Numbered from the stretch's first letter, positions 18,331 through 26,675 are shown. The stretch is 36,963 nt of DNA from Aeromicrobium sp. (GCA_025965435.1 JAOPWZ010000085.1:1-36963); one strand, 5' to 3'. The notes: a model not told the origin generated them from the sequence alone. Translations and numbers: made by a program.

Positions 18331-19119
18331 GTGAGCAACGAACGCCAGCAGCGAGCAGCCCGCGCCGAGCAGATGCGCAAGGAGCGTGAGAAGGCCGATC
18401 GCAAGCAGCGCAACGTCATCTCGATCGCGATCGTGGTGGTCGTCGTGGCCCTCATCGCGATCGGTGGCTGGGGCATCAAGGCCGCGAGCGACGACAACAA
18501 GCTCGAGTCCAAGCTGACGACGCCCGCCAACGTCAACAAGGACTACGGCATCGTGTTCAACCAGGAGGCGGCCACCGGCACGGCTCCCGCCGCCGATGCG
18601 GCCGAGCCGGTCAAGGTCCTGCTGTACGAAGACTTCCTGTGCCCCGGGTGCGGCGCGCTCGAGCAGACCGCCGGCCCGTTCCTGCAGAGCGCGGTCGAGA
18701 GCGGCGAGATCGAGATCGAGTACCGCCCGTACTCGTTCCTCCTGCAGCAGAGCACCAACGAATACTCGCAGCGCGCCTGGAACGCAGCGGTGTGCGTGTA
18801 CGACAAGGGCGGTGCCAAGGCGTTCAAGGACTACCACGACCTGCTGTTCGCCAACCAGCCCGAGGAGGGCACGGCCGGTCCCGAGGACCCCGAGCTGATC
18901 GACTTCGCCCAGCAGGTCGGCGTGACCGGTATCGACACCTGCGTCAACAAGCAGACCTTCGGTCGTTGGGTCGAGGACGCCCGCGAGAAGGGCCAGAAGG
19001 ACGGCGTGACCGGCACCCCGACGATCCGCATCGACGGCAAGGACGTCAGCGGAGCGAACAACACGATCGCGTCGGTCGCCGACATCCAGGCCGCGATCAC
19101 CGCCGCCAAGAAGAGCTAA
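18331..19119 (+). CDS. Membrane-anchored DsbA-family thiol oxidoreductase
   Basis: A 262-aa protein with a charged N-terminus (SNERQQRAARAEQMRKEREK), a single membrane anchor at about 29-46 and an extracytoplasmic thioredoxin fold. The active site is CPGC (Cys104, Cys107) after LLYEDFLC; cis-Pro230 is in TGTPTIRIDG. Two further cysteines, Cys155 (AAVCVYD) and Cys204 (DTCVNK), may form a structural disulfide, as in mycobacterial DsbA-like proteins. GTG 18331 has AGGAG about eight bases upstream. It probably makes disulfides in exported proteins; the redox partner (VKOR or DsbB) is not in the window. A broken paralogue lies at 21479-21736. Confidence 0.92.
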   Translation: MSNERQQRAARAEQMRKEREKADRKQRNVISIAIVVVVVALIAIGGWGIKAASDDNKLESKLTTPANVNKDYGIVFNQEAATGTAPAADAAEPVKVLLYEDFLCPGCGALEQTAGPFLQSAVESGEIEIEYRPYSFLLQQSTNEYSQRAWNAAVCVYDKGGAKAFKDYHDLLFANQPEEGTAGPEDPELIDFAQQVGVTGIDTCVNKQTFGRWVEDAREKGQKDGVTGTPTIRIDGKDVSGANNTIASVADIQAAITAAKKS

Positions 19120-19466
19120 CCGCCCAGGAGGTAGCCACCGGCAGCCGCCGCGACGCCCAGGCCCAGCATGGCCAGGGCGTTGACGGCGGCTGCTGTGTGT
19201 CTGCGCTCCAGCACGAGGCGGACGGTCTCGACGCTCGCGGTGCTGAACGTCGTGTAGCCGCCGAGGAAGCCTGTGCCGAGGATCGTGCGCCACGTGTGGT
19301 CGGCGCCGAGGCCGACCACCAGGCCGAGCGCGAAGGAGCCGCTGACGTTGATCAGCATCGTCGACCACGGCATCCGTGCCGTGACGCGCGAGCGCATCCA
19401 CCGGTCGAGCGCGTAGCGGGTGCCGGCACCCAGCCCGCCGGCCACGGCCATCACCAGGGGAATCAT
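19116..19466 (-). CDS. crcB: Fluoride ion channel FluC/CrcB (second of pair)
   Basis: A 116-aa four-TM fluoride exporter subunit; the functional Fluc channel is a dual-topology dimer. Signature seen: GAGTRYALDRW, then NVSGSFALGLVVG (pore Asn), and [16 protein letters not shown] (the Phe-Ser-Thr polar track). ATG 19466 overlaps the TGA of the upstream fluC as ATGA, and the stop overlaps the convergent DsbA-like gene by 4 nt. It is the last gene of the argO-fluC-fluC operon. In bacteria with two adjacent fluC genes the products can form a heterodimer of opposite orientation, which the coupled translation here would favour. Confidence 0.93.
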   Translation of the reverse strand: MIPLVMAVAGGLGAGTRYALDRWMRSRVTARMPWSTMLINVSGSFALGLVVGLGADHTWRTILGTGFLGGYTTFSTASVETVRLVLERRHTAAAVNALAMLGLGVAAAAGGYLLGG

Positions 19467-19846
19467 CGGACGACCCTTCGGGCCGCGGCCATCCCGGCGA
19501 CAGCGGCCAGGAGCCCGATTGCGACGCTCCCCAGCGCGTAGCCGAGCCCCAGTGCGACGTGGTCCTCGCGCAGGAGCGTCTCGGTCTCGACGGCCAGCGC
19601 ACTGTACGTCGTGTACCCGCCGAGGAAGCCCGTGCCGAGCAGCAGGCGCGCCTCACGTCGACGTCCGTCGTCGTCGCCCCTCATGGCCAGGACGGTGAGC
19701 AGGGCACCCAGGACGAACGAACCGGTGACGTTGGCCGTGAACGTCCCGAGGGGGAACAGCCGGTCCGGGTCCAGCAGCTCGGTGACGCCGTACCGCGTCA
19801 GCGTCCCGGCCGCGCCGCCGCCGACGACCAGCCAGAAGAGCTTCAC
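19463..19846 (-). CDS. crcB: Fluoride ion channel FluC/CrcB (first of pair)
   Basis: A 127-aa Fluc channel subunit with the same signature as its neighbour: [28 protein letters not shown] and [20 protein letters not shown] (Tyr where the partner has Phe in the TF/YS track). The start is GTG 19846, overlapping the TGA of argO as GTGA; longer frames upstream are argO shadows. The loop [13 protein letters not shown] between TM2 and TM3 is more charged than in the partner. No fluoride riboswitch is visible upstream, and expression must come from the argO promoter unless an internal one exists. Confidence 0.92.
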   Translation of the reverse strand: MKLFWLVVGGGAAGTLTRYGVTELLDPDRLFPLGTFTANVTGSFVLGALLTVLAMRGDDDGRRREARLLLGTGFLGGYTTYSALAVETETLLREDHVALGLGYALGSVAIGLLAAVAGMAAARRVVR

Positions 19847-20469
19847 GACACCATTAGACCCCGCACGAGGGTGATCGCGATCGTGACCATCACCACCGCG
19901 ATCAGTGCGTCGAGCATCCGCCAGGCGCCGGGCCGCGAAAAGACGGGCCGGAGCAGGCGCGCGCCGTAGCCCAGCGCGGTGAACCACACGACGCTGGCGA
20001 TCATGGCGCCGGCACCGAACCACCAGCGGTCGTCTTCGTGGGTCGTGGCGACCGACCCGAGCAGCACCAGGGTGTCGAGGTAGACGTGGGGGTTGAGCCA
20101 CGTGAGGGCGAGCGCCGTCGTCACGACGGGCCGCCACGGCGTGCCCGCGGTGCCCGTCCCGGTCGACATCGCGGACGGTCGCCACGCGCGTCGCGCCGCC
20201 AGTGCCGCGTAGCACAGCAGGAAGATGGCCCCGCCGATCCGCATGACGTCCACGAGCCAGGGTGCCGCGTCGAGCAACGAACCCAGGCCGGCGACGCCGG
20301 CGGCGATCAGGACGGCGTCCGACAACGCGCAGACCGCCACGACGGCGAGCACGTGCTCGCGCAACAGGCCCTGCCGCAGGAGGAACGCGTTCTGGGCGCC
20401 GATCGCCACGATCAGCGAGAGCCCGAAGCCGAGGCCTGAGGCGAGGGCGAGGGCAGTGGCAGACGTCAT
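19843..20469 (-). CDS. argO: LysE/ArgO family amino-acid exporter
   Basis: A 208-aa inner-membrane exporter of basic amino acids, LysE superfamily (ArgO/LysE branch). Seen: the N-terminal family motif [24 protein letters not shown] (about 12-35), [16 protein letters not shown] in the next helix, and [23 protein letters not shown]. Six hydrophobic segments. TACGGT lies six bases before the ATG (leaderless). It is divergent from an ArgP/LysG regulator, the classic arrangement in which the LysR protein activates the exporter when arginine or lysine builds up. It heads an operon with two fluC genes through GTGA and ATGA overlaps. Confidence 0.94.
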   Translation of the reverse strand: MTSATALALASGLGFGLSLIVAIGAQNAFLLRQGLLREHVLAVVAVCALSDAVLIAAGVAGLGSLLDAAPWLVDVMRIGGAIFLLCYAALAARRAWRPSAMSTGTGTAGTPWRPVVTTALALTWLNPHVYLDTLVLLGSVATTHEDDRWWFGAGAMIASVVWFTALGYGARLLRPVFSRPGAWRMLDALIAVVMVTIAITLVRGLMVS

Positions 20470-20541
20470 GGGCCGACCGTACGGCCGCTCGTCCAGTGAA
20501 GTCCAACGAAAGATCCTGAGTGTGCATTAGCATCGCTTCAC
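20470..20541. promoter_or_regulatory. argO-argP divergent promoter region
   Basis: Leftward TACGGT (20481-20476) is six bases before argO ATG. Rightward TAGCAT (20528-20533) is eight bases before argP ATG. GTGAAG (20496-20501) and CTTCAC (20536-20541) form a distant inverted pair that could be part of the LysR-type site. Both messages are likely leaderless. Confidence 0.5.
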
Positions 20542-21414
20542 ATGGACCTGGCCCAGCTCGCTGCCTTGGCCGCGGTCGTCGACGAGGGGTCGTTCGACGC
20601 CGCCGCATCGGCCCTGCACGTCACGCCGTCCGCGGTGAGCCAGCGGATCAAGGCCCTCGAGCAGACGGCGGGGCAGGTGCTGGTCAGGCGGACCAAGCCG
20701 AGCGAGGTGACCGAGCCGGGCCAGGTCTACCTGCGGCTGGCCCGGCAGATCGATGCCCTCATCGGCGCGGCGCAGGTCGAGCGGCGTGGTGAGGCGCAGG
20801 AGCACGTGACGGTTCCCATCGCGGTGACGGCCGACTCGATGGCGACCTGGGTGCTGCCCGCCCTCGCGGCGCTCCCGCCGGGGATCTGCCTCGACCTGCA
20901 CCGCGACGACCAGTCCCGCACCGCAGACCTGCTGCGCGCAGGCACCGTGATGGCCGCGATCACGTCGGTCGTGGAACCCGTCCAGGGGTGTCGATCGACG
21001 CGGCTCGGCATCACGCGGTACCGGCCGATGGCGACCCCCGCCTTTGTCGAGCAGTGGTTCGCCGACGGCGTCACGCCCGACGCGCTCGCCGTCGCGCCCA
21101 TGGTCGTCTTCGATCGCAACGACGACCTGCAGGACCAGTACCTGCGCCGGAGGACGCGTCGGCGGCTCGCGCCGCCGCGCCACCACGTGCCGGCGTCCGC
21201 CGACTTCGCCGAGGCGGTCGCCCTCGGCTTCGGGTGGGCCGTCCTGCCGTTCGAGCAGTCGTCCGAGCGCGAGGACCGCGGGCTGCTGGTGGAGGTCGAC
21301 CCGGGGCACCACGTCGACGTGGTGCTGCACTGGCAGCAGTGGACGCTGCAGACTCCGGCACTGGAGGCGGTGGCCGCGGCGATCCGAGGCGCCGCGGCCG
21401 AGCACCTGCTGTAG
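20542..21414 (+). CDS. argP: LysR-type regulator ArgP/LysG
   Basis: A 290-aa LysR-type transcription factor of the ArgP/LysG/IciA branch. The N-terminal HTH is in residues 1-60 (LAQLAALAAVVDEGSFDAAASALHVTPSAVSQRIKALE), followed by the dimerisation helix and a periplasmic-binding-like ligand domain from about 90. Branch-typical sequence includes LPPGICLDLHRDDQSRTADLLRAGTVMAAIT and GFGWAVLPFEQ. It is transcribed divergently from argO, which it should activate in response to arginine or lysine. That role follows from family knowledge of C. glutamicum LysG-LysE and E. coli ArgP-ArgO. Confidence 0.94.
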   Translation: MDLAQLAALAAVVDEGSFDAAASALHVTPSAVSQRIKALEQTAGQVLVRRTKPSEVTEPGQVYLRLARQIDALIGAAQVERRGEAQEHVTVPIAVTADSMATWVLPALAALPPGICLDLHRDDQSRTADLLRAGTVMAAITSVVEPVQGCRSTRLGITRYRPMATPAFVEQWFADGVTPDALAVAPMVVFDRNDDLQDQYLRRRTRRRLAPPRHHVPASADFAEAVALGFGWAVLPFEQSSEREDRGLLVEVDPGHHVDVVLHWQQWTLQTPALEAVAAAIRGAAAEHLL

Positions 21415-21478
21415 GCGCTGCGATGTGCGTGACAGCCTCCCGCAGAGCCGCCAGAACGCCTAGGCTGCAGGTGAGTGA

Positions 21479-21736
21479 TCCGCCACGGCGGCCCTGTGCG
21501 TCGTCGACGAGGGCGGGGTGCCGGCCTTCAGGAAGATGCACGACCTGCTCTACGCGAACCAGCCCGCGGAAGGCGGAGACGGTCCCGAGGACCCGGAGCT
21601 GCTCGAGCGGGCCGAGCAGGCCGGCGTCGGCGGGACGCCGACCGTCCTCGTCGCCGGACAGGAGGTCCAGAACGCGGCCGGAGGCCCTCCCGGCATCGCG
21701 GAGCTGCAGGCAGCGATCGCCGCAGCTGCGGCCTGA
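21479..21736 (+). pseudogene. Broken DsbA-family gene fragment
   Basis: An open stretch whose translation matches the C-terminal half of the DsbA-like protein at 18331-19119: ALCVVDEGG, then FRKMHDLLYANQPAEGGDGPEDPELLERAEQAGV matches AVCVYDKGG, then FKDYHDLLFANQPEEGTAGPEDPELIDFAQQVGV. Then about 25 residues are missing and it resumes at GGTPTVLVAGQEV (cis-Pro region). The N-terminus, membrane anchor and CPxC site are absent; a TGA at 21476-21478 is in frame just upstream. A GTG at 21518 could start a 72-aa remnant, but no function is expected. The end lies 15 nt from tRNA-Arg. The matches are divergent enough to suggest an old duplication or a decayed gene of separate origin. Confidence 0.8.
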
Positions 21737-21751
21737 CATCCGTCGTGTGAG

Positions 21752-21825
21752 TGCGCCCGGCAGGACTCGAACCTGCGACCTAGAGATTAGAAGGCTCTTG
21801 CTCTATCCAGCTGAGCTACGGGCGC
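21752..21825 (-). tRNA. tRNA-Arg (anticodon UCU)
   Basis: A 74-nt cloverleaf on the minus strand. Acceptor GCGCCCG pairs with CGGGCGC, discriminator A, D-arm GCTCAGCTGGATAGAGC, anticodon loop CTTCTAA (TCT at 34-36), T-arm CGCAGGTTCGAGTCCTGC. The anticodon stem AGAGC/TCTCT has a C31-U39 mismatch next to the loop, which is unusual but occurs where position 39 is pseudouridine. No CCA is encoded and no terminator hairpin is visible downstream. Confidence 0.95.
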
Positions 21826-21879
21826 GCGAGTCAAGAGTATCGGCGCGCGTCGTCGCCCCGACGGACCGCTGGCATCCCC

Positions 21880-21885
21880 TACGAT
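21880..21885 (+). promoter_or_regulatory. Leaderless -10 of the PrsW-type protease gene
   Basis: TACGAT, seven bases before GTG 21893. No ribosome site is present. Confidence 0.55.
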
Positions 21886-21892
21886 GTGACGG

Positions 21893-23080
21893 GTGACAGA
21901 AGCGACCGCGGTGCCTGCTCCGGCCGCGCCCACCCGGTACCGCGAGACGATCCGCCAGCGGGGTCGCACGGCGCTCATCGTGCTGTTCGTCCTCATCGCG
22001 ATCGCGGGGGTCGTCGGCGGTGTCGCGCTGTCGCTGGGCGCCGGTGACGCGGAGGGCGCGGGCCTGTCCATCTTCTACGCGATGATCCCGTTGCCGTTCC
22101 TGTGGCTCGTCTACTGGTGGCTCGACCGCTACGAGCCAGAGCCGCGCCGCTACAAGTTCGCGGCCTTCGTGTGGGGCGGCGTGGTCGCCGTGGCGATCGC
22201 CCTCGCGGTCGAGGTCTGGGCGCAGAACGTGTGGGACCTCAGCGACGAGGCGACGGCGACGTTCGTCGCCCCGCTCGCGGAGGAGCCGGCCAAGTGCCTG
22301 TTCCTGCTGCTGACGTTCGTGCGCTTCCGCCGTGTCATCGACGGCGTGCTCGACGGCCTCATCTACGCCGGCATCGTCGGCCTGGGCTTCGCCTTCGTCG
22401 AGAACATCGGCTACTACGCCACCAGCTACCTCGGTTCGCCCGACATGACCATCGCCGGCTCGGAAGGGGTCACCACGACGTTCATCGTCCGCGGCCTCTT
22501 CAGCCCCTTCGCGCACCCGCTGTTCACGACCGCGTTCGGCATCGCGATCGGCCTGGCGGTGACGCGCCGGTCCAAGGTGCTGAAGGTCCTCATCTGCACG
22601 GTGGGCCTTGCCATCAGCGTCGGCCTGCACGGGCTGTGGAACGGCTCGCTGAGCTACGGGCCCGACGACGGGACGGGCTTCGTGCTGGCCTACCTGGCCC
22701 TCGGCGCGCTGCTCGTCGTGCTCGGTGTCGTGGCGATCATCGTGCGCGTGCGGCAGGTCAGGATCCTGGAGCGATCGTTGTCGTACGTCGCGGATCGAGG
22801 ATGGATCCATCCGGCCGAGATCCCGTACCTCTCCCGCTTCGGGTACCGCAAGGCAGCACGCCGCCATGCCCGTAGCAACCACGGCAAGGACGCCGCCAAG
22901 GTCGTCAAGCAGTACCAGCAGCTGGCGACCGAGATGGCATTCCTGCACGACTCCCTCATGAGCGGTCGGTCCAGGCCGCGGGGGGTCGAACGCACGTACG
23001 CCCTGCTCGACGCGATGTACGCGCTGAGACCCGCCCTGCGACTGCCTCCGGCGCTGCACCCGACGGTCCGTCACTCCTGA
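21893..23080 (+). CDS. PrsW family intramembrane metalloprotease
   Basis: A 395-aa polytopic membrane protein of the PrsW family (CAAX-protease/APH-1-like fold). PrsW of Bacillus subtilis cleaves anti-sigma factor RsiW at site 1. The family motifs are intact: APLAEEPAK (Glu130, Glu131), GFAFVENIGYY (Glu170, Asn171), HPLFT (His208) and LHGLWN (His246). About eight hydrophobic helices fill residues 26-285; a basic cytoplasmic C-terminus of some 110 residues follows (RKAARRHARSNHGKDAAKVVKQYQQ). GTG start with leaderless -10. No anti-sigma factor gene is in the window, so the substrate is unknown. Confidence 0.93.
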   Translation: MTEATAVPAPAAPTRYRETIRQRGRTALIVLFVLIAIAGVVGGVALSLGAGDAEGAGLSIFYAMIPLPFLWLVYWWLDRYEPEPRRYKFAAFVWGGVVAVAIALAVEVWAQNVWDLSDEATATFVAPLAEEPAKCLFLLLTFVRFRRVIDGVLDGLIYAGIVGLGFAFVENIGYYATSYLGSPDMTIAGSEGVTTTFIVRGLFSPFAHPLFTTAFGIAIGLAVTRRSKVLKVLICTVGLAISVGLHGLWNGSLSYGPDDGTGFVLAYLALGALLVVLGVVAIIVRVRQVRILERSLSYVADRGWIHPAEIPYLSRFGYRKAARRHARSNHGKDAAKVVKQYQQLATEMAFLHDSLMSGRSRPRGVERTYALLDAMYALRPALRLPPALHPTVRHS

Positions 23081-23181
23081 CCCGCCAGTCTCAGGTGCAG
23101 TGGACGCGGGCTGGCCCCGAGTCGACTAATCTGTGCGTACAACCACCCGCTGCAGGACTTTGTTGACGAGAGGATCTCATC

Positions 23182-24897
23182 GTGCCCGGCGACCACGCTC
23201 CGGCCGAGCTCCTCGCGGCCATGAGCTCGCTGCTTCTGAGCGTCCGTGACGCTCCGCTGCGGCTCGAGTCCGACGGCGTCGACGCCGTCCGGTCGCTCCA
23301 GTCCGACATCGTCGACCAGCTCTCCGACTACATCCTGCCCCGGCTCGTGCAGCTCGACGCCCCGTTGCTGGCCGTCGTGGGCGGGTCGACGGGCGCCGGC
23401 AAGTCGACGCTGGTCAACTCCATCGTGGGGGAGCGGGTCACCGAGTCGGGCGTCCTGCGGCCCACCACCCGGTCACCGGTGCTGGTGCACCACCCCGACG
23501 ACGCCGAGTGGTTCCAGCCCGACCGCATCCTGCCCGACCTGCCCCGCACGACCGAGGTCGGCAACGAGAAGTACGCCCTGCGCCTCGCCTCGACGTCGCG
23601 GATCCCGCAGGGGCTCGCGATCCTCGATGCGCCCGACGTCGACTCGATCGACAAGGGCAACCGCGACCTGGCGTCACAGCTGCTCGCCGCCGCCGACCTG
23701 TGGCTGTTCGTCACGTCCGCGGCCCGCTACGCCGACCAGGTGCCATGGGACTACCTGCGTCGTGCGGCGGAGCGGAGCACGTCGGTGGCCGTGGTGCTCG
23801 ACCGCACCAGCGACGAGGCGCTCGTCGAGGTCCGCGGTCACCTCGCCCGGATGATGACGTCCCGGGGACTCTCCGACTCGCCGCTGTTCACCGTCCCGGA
23901 GTCCTCCCTCGATCCCGACGGGCTGCTCCCGCGCGAGGCCGTCGCGCCGATGGTGGGCTGGCTGGGCGAGCTGGCAGCCGATCCCAAGGCCCGGCAGATG
24001 GTCGTGCACCGCACCCTCGACGGCGCGGTCCGGCAGCTCGTGATGCACACGCACGACGTCGCCGACGCCATGGAGGTCCAGATCGAGGTCTCCGAGGCAC
24101 TCCTGCGTGCGGCCGAGGGCGCGTACCGCTCGGCGCTCGAGGACGTCTCGGAGCACTACGCCGACGGGACGCTCCTGCGCGGCCGGGTCCTCGCGAGCTG
24201 GCAGGAGTTCGTCGGCACCGGCGAGCTGGTGAGCTCGGTCGAGGAGAAGGTCAGCCGGATCCGCGACCGCTTCGTCGGCGGCATGACCGGCAAGCGCACG
24301 CGCTCGACCGAGGTCGTCGACGCCATCGAGACCAGCCTGCGCACGCTCCTGACCGAGCAGGCCGAGGCCACCGCCGAGAAGGTGTCGCGGGGCTGGGGCG
24401 CGTCCGTCGCCGGGCGGGGCGTGCTCGTAGCCAAGCCGGCGCTCGACCGGGCGTCCCAGGACTTCCGGGTCAAGGCCGAGCGCATGGTGCACGAGTGGCG
24501 CCAAGGCGTCGTCGAGCTCGTCCGGGTCGAGGGCGCCGACAAGCGCATGACCGCCAAGTTCCTCGCGTTCGGCGTCAACGGCATCGCCGTGGCCCTGATG
24601 ATCGTGATGTTCTCGCGTGACGGCGACGCCGAGGCCGCCGGCGGCACCGCATCGCTCGGCCGCAAGCTGCTCGACGCGATCTTCGGCCAGGCCGTCGTCA
24701 GCGGGCTCGTCGACCAGGCGCATGCCGACCTCGAGGCCCGTTCGGCGGCCCTGTTCGACACCGAGCTGCAGCGCTTCCTCGACCTGGTCGACACGCCGGA
24801 CAGTCTCAAGGCGCACCAGGCTGCGCTGCGCGAGTCCGCCAGACTGGCCGAATATGCTCGGCACGCGGACTTCCTGAACGGAGAGACGACCTCATGA
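23182..24897 (+). CDS. Dynamin-like GTPase, first of a coupled pair
   Basis: A 571-aa P-loop GTPase of the dynamin/YfjP group. G1 is GGSTGAGKST (67-76), followed by the switch-I-type RPTTRSPVLVHHP; G3 is DAPDVDS; G4 is degenerate (VLDRTSD). A long helical middle (about 250-430) and one hydrophobic segment near 459-477 (FGVNGIAVALMIVMF) follow, then a helical C-terminus, a layout seen in bacterial dynamin-like proteins that act at membranes. AGAGG lies about eight bases before GTG 23182. The stop overlaps the start of the next GTPase gene as ATGA. Tandem dynamin-like pairs in actinobacteria include DynA-DynB and IniA-IniC; which, if either, this pair corresponds to is not clear. Confidence 0.85.
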   Translation: MPGDHAPAELLAAMSSLLLSVRDAPLRLESDGVDAVRSLQSDIVDQLSDYILPRLVQLDAPLLAVVGGSTGAGKSTLVNSIVGERVTESGVLRPTTRSPVLVHHPDDAEWFQPDRILPDLPRTTEVGNEKYALRLASTSRIPQGLAILDAPDVDSIDKGNRDLASQLLAAADLWLFVTSAARYADQVPWDYLRRAAERSTSVAVVLDRTSDEALVEVRGHLARMMTSRGLSDSPLFTVPESSLDPDGLLPREAVAPMVGWLGELAADPKARQMVVHRTLDGAVRQLVMHTHDVADAMEVQIEVSEALLRAAEGAYRSALEDVSEHYADGTLLRGRVLASWQEFVGTGELVSSVEEKVSRIRDRFVGGMTGKRTRSTEVVDAIETSLRTLLTEQAEATAEKVSRGWGASVAGRGVLVAKPALDRASQDFRVKAERMVHEWRQGVVELVRVEGADKRMTAKFLAFGVNGIAVALMIVMFSRDGDAEAAGGTASLGRKLLDAIFGQAVVSGLVDQAHADLEARSAALFDTELQRFLDLVDTPDSLKAHQAALRESARLAEYARHADFLNGETTS

Positions 24898-26543
24898 CCA
24901 CCCCTGTGTCGGCTCCCGAGGCGGTCTTCGCCGGCAGCCGCAACGACGTGGCGCACCGGCTGGACGGCCTGATCCAGGCCGTGTCGGCCGGCCGCGGACG
25001 TATCGACGACGACATCCTCGCGCCGGCCGAGATGCTGTCGGGCCGCGCGACCGAGCGGCTCACGCTGTCGGGCGAGCACACGATCGTCGCCCTCGCCGGG
25101 GCCACCGGATCGGGCAAGTCGTCGCTGTTCAACTCCCTCACTGACCTCGAGCTGGCCGGGGTCGGCGTGCGCCGCCCGACCACGTCGTGGGCCCTGGCCT
25201 GTGCCTGGGGACCGGACGGCGCCCAGGCCCTGCTGGAGTGGATGGGCATCCCGCCGCGCCACCAGGTGTCCCGCATGAGCATGCTCGACCAGTCGGCCGA
25301 GGACACCAAGCTCGACGGCCTCGTGCTGGTCGACCTGCCCGACCACGACTCGACCGAGGTCTCGCACCACCTCGAGATGGATCGGCTGATCACCTACGCC
25401 GACCTCCTGGTGTGGGTCCTGGACCCGCAGAAGTACGCCGACGCCGCGATCCACGACCGCTACATCCGGCCGATGGCGTCCTACAGCGACGTGACGCTGG
25501 TGGTGCTCAACCAGATCGACCGGATTCCGTTCGAGGAGCGTGAGCGGACGCTTGACGACGTCCGTCGCATCCTCACCGACGAAGGGCTGCCCGACGTCGA
25601 GGTCATCGGTGTCTCCGCGACGCGCGGTGACGGCGTCGAGGACCTCAAGCGTGAGCTCGCGGCCCGCATCCGGGCCAAGTCCTCGGCCAAGAGCCGGCTG
25701 TCGTCCGACATCGTCGCCGCTGCCGCCGTCATCGAGCAGGTGGGCGGGTCGTCCGAGCCTCCGGGCATCTCCGAGGCCGACCGGCTGGCGCTCGACGAGG
25801 CGCTGGTCGACTGCGCCGGTGTGCCGCAGCTCGTCGAGGCCATCGCCGCATCGAACCGTCGCCGGGCGGCGCTGCACACCGGCTGGCCGGTCGCGCGGTG
25901 GCTCGGCCGCTTCCGTCGCGACCCGCTCGAGGACCTGCAGCTCGACGGCGGCCTGTCGATGTCGTCGATGGCCCGGTCGGCGCTGCCGGAGGCGGGCAGC
26001 GTCCAGCGGGCCAGCGCCGAGCTCGCTGTCCGTGACCTGGCCGAGCAGGCGTCGGCGGGGCTCGAGCGGCCGTGGCGCGACGCCGTGCGCGACGCGGCCG
26101 GCCCGCGCGGCGAGGACATCGTCGACGAGCTGGACGCGGCCATCCATGCCACCAGCGTCGACGTGGCCAGGCCCGCGCTGTGGTGGAAGGTCGTCCACGC
26201 CGTCCAGCTCCTCGGAGTCCTCGCGATCGTCGGGGGTCTGGTCTGGCTGGCGGCGCAGGCCATCACGCACTACTCGTCGGTCGACCTGCCCGATCTGGGC
26301 ACGGTCGGCCCGATCCCGGTCGCTGCGGTCGTGGTCCTCGGGGCGATCGTGGCTGGGCTCGCCCTCGCGGCGCTGTCGCGGACGGCGGCGCGCATCGGCG
26401 GGCAGCGCAAGGCCATGCGGGCCGACGCGGCGCTGCGCGCGGCGATCGCCGAGGTGGCGGCCAGCCGCGTCATCGCGCCGATCGAGGCCGAGCTCGACTC
26501 GTACCGCTCGTACCGCTCCGGCATCCTCGCCGCGCTCGGCTGA
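24894..26543 (+). CDS. Dynamin-like GTPase with two TM segments, second of pair
   Basis: A 549-aa GTPase. G1 is GATGSGKSS (69-77), the switch region RRPTTSWALAC, G3 VDLPDHDS and G4 LNQID, a better match to NKxD than in its partner. A helical stalk follows, then two TM helices near 440-465 (VVHAVQLLGVLAIVGGLVWLAA) and 480-505 (VAAVVVLGAIVAGLALAAL), and a basic C-terminal helix. ATG 24894 lies within the stop of the first GTPase gene, so the two are made together and probably form a hetero-oligomer at the membrane. The next gene (SSB paralogue) is 132 nt away behind its own regulatory region. Confidence 0.87.
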   Translation: MTTPVSAPEAVFAGSRNDVAHRLDGLIQAVSAGRGRIDDDILAPAEMLSGRATERLTLSGEHTIVALAGATGSGKSSLFNSLTDLELAGVGVRRPTTSWALACAWGPDGAQALLEWMGIPPRHQVSRMSMLDQSAEDTKLDGLVLVDLPDHDSTEVSHHLEMDRLITYADLLVWVLDPQKYADAAIHDRYIRPMASYSDVTLVVLNQIDRIPFEERERTLDDVRRILTDEGLPDVEVIGVSATRGDGVEDLKRELAARIRAKSSAKSRLSSDIVAAAAVIEQVGGSSEPPGISEADRLALDEALVDCAGVPQLVEAIAASNRRRAALHTGWPVARWLGRFRRDPLEDLQLDGGLSMSSMARSALPEAGSVQRASAELAVRDLAEQASAGLERPWRDAVRDAAGPRGEDIVDELDAAIHATSVDVARPALWWKVVHAVQLLGVLAIVGGLVWLAAQAITHYSSVDLPDLGTVGPIPVAAVVVLGAIVAGLALAALSRTAARIGGQRKAMRADAALRAAIAEVAASRVIAPIEAELDSYRSYRSGILAALG

Positions 26544-26565
26544 CCCTTCGCCGACACCGGTGCGG

Positions 26566-26602
26566 GTGTCCACAGGAGCGCAGCGGTGTCGGGGTGTCCA
26601 CA
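26566..26602. promoter_or_regulatory. Two DnaA-box-like sites before the SSB paralogue
   Basis: GTGTCCACA occurs at 26566-26574 and 26594-26602, in the same orientation and 28 nt apart. It differs at one base from TTGTCCACA, the high-GC actinobacterial DnaA box. The spacer 26544-26675 contains no gene. Confidence 0.45.
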
Positions 26603-26675
26603 GGCCGTCCGACGAGGATGGCCGGACGGCGTCCGCAGGCCCAGGCTGAAGACCCAGCCCACCTGAAGGAGTCCC

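Noticed and set aside
19847-20541. A fluoride riboswitch for the fluC genes
   Set aside because: The upstream sequence is argO coding DNA; no fluoride aptamer core was seen there or before argO.
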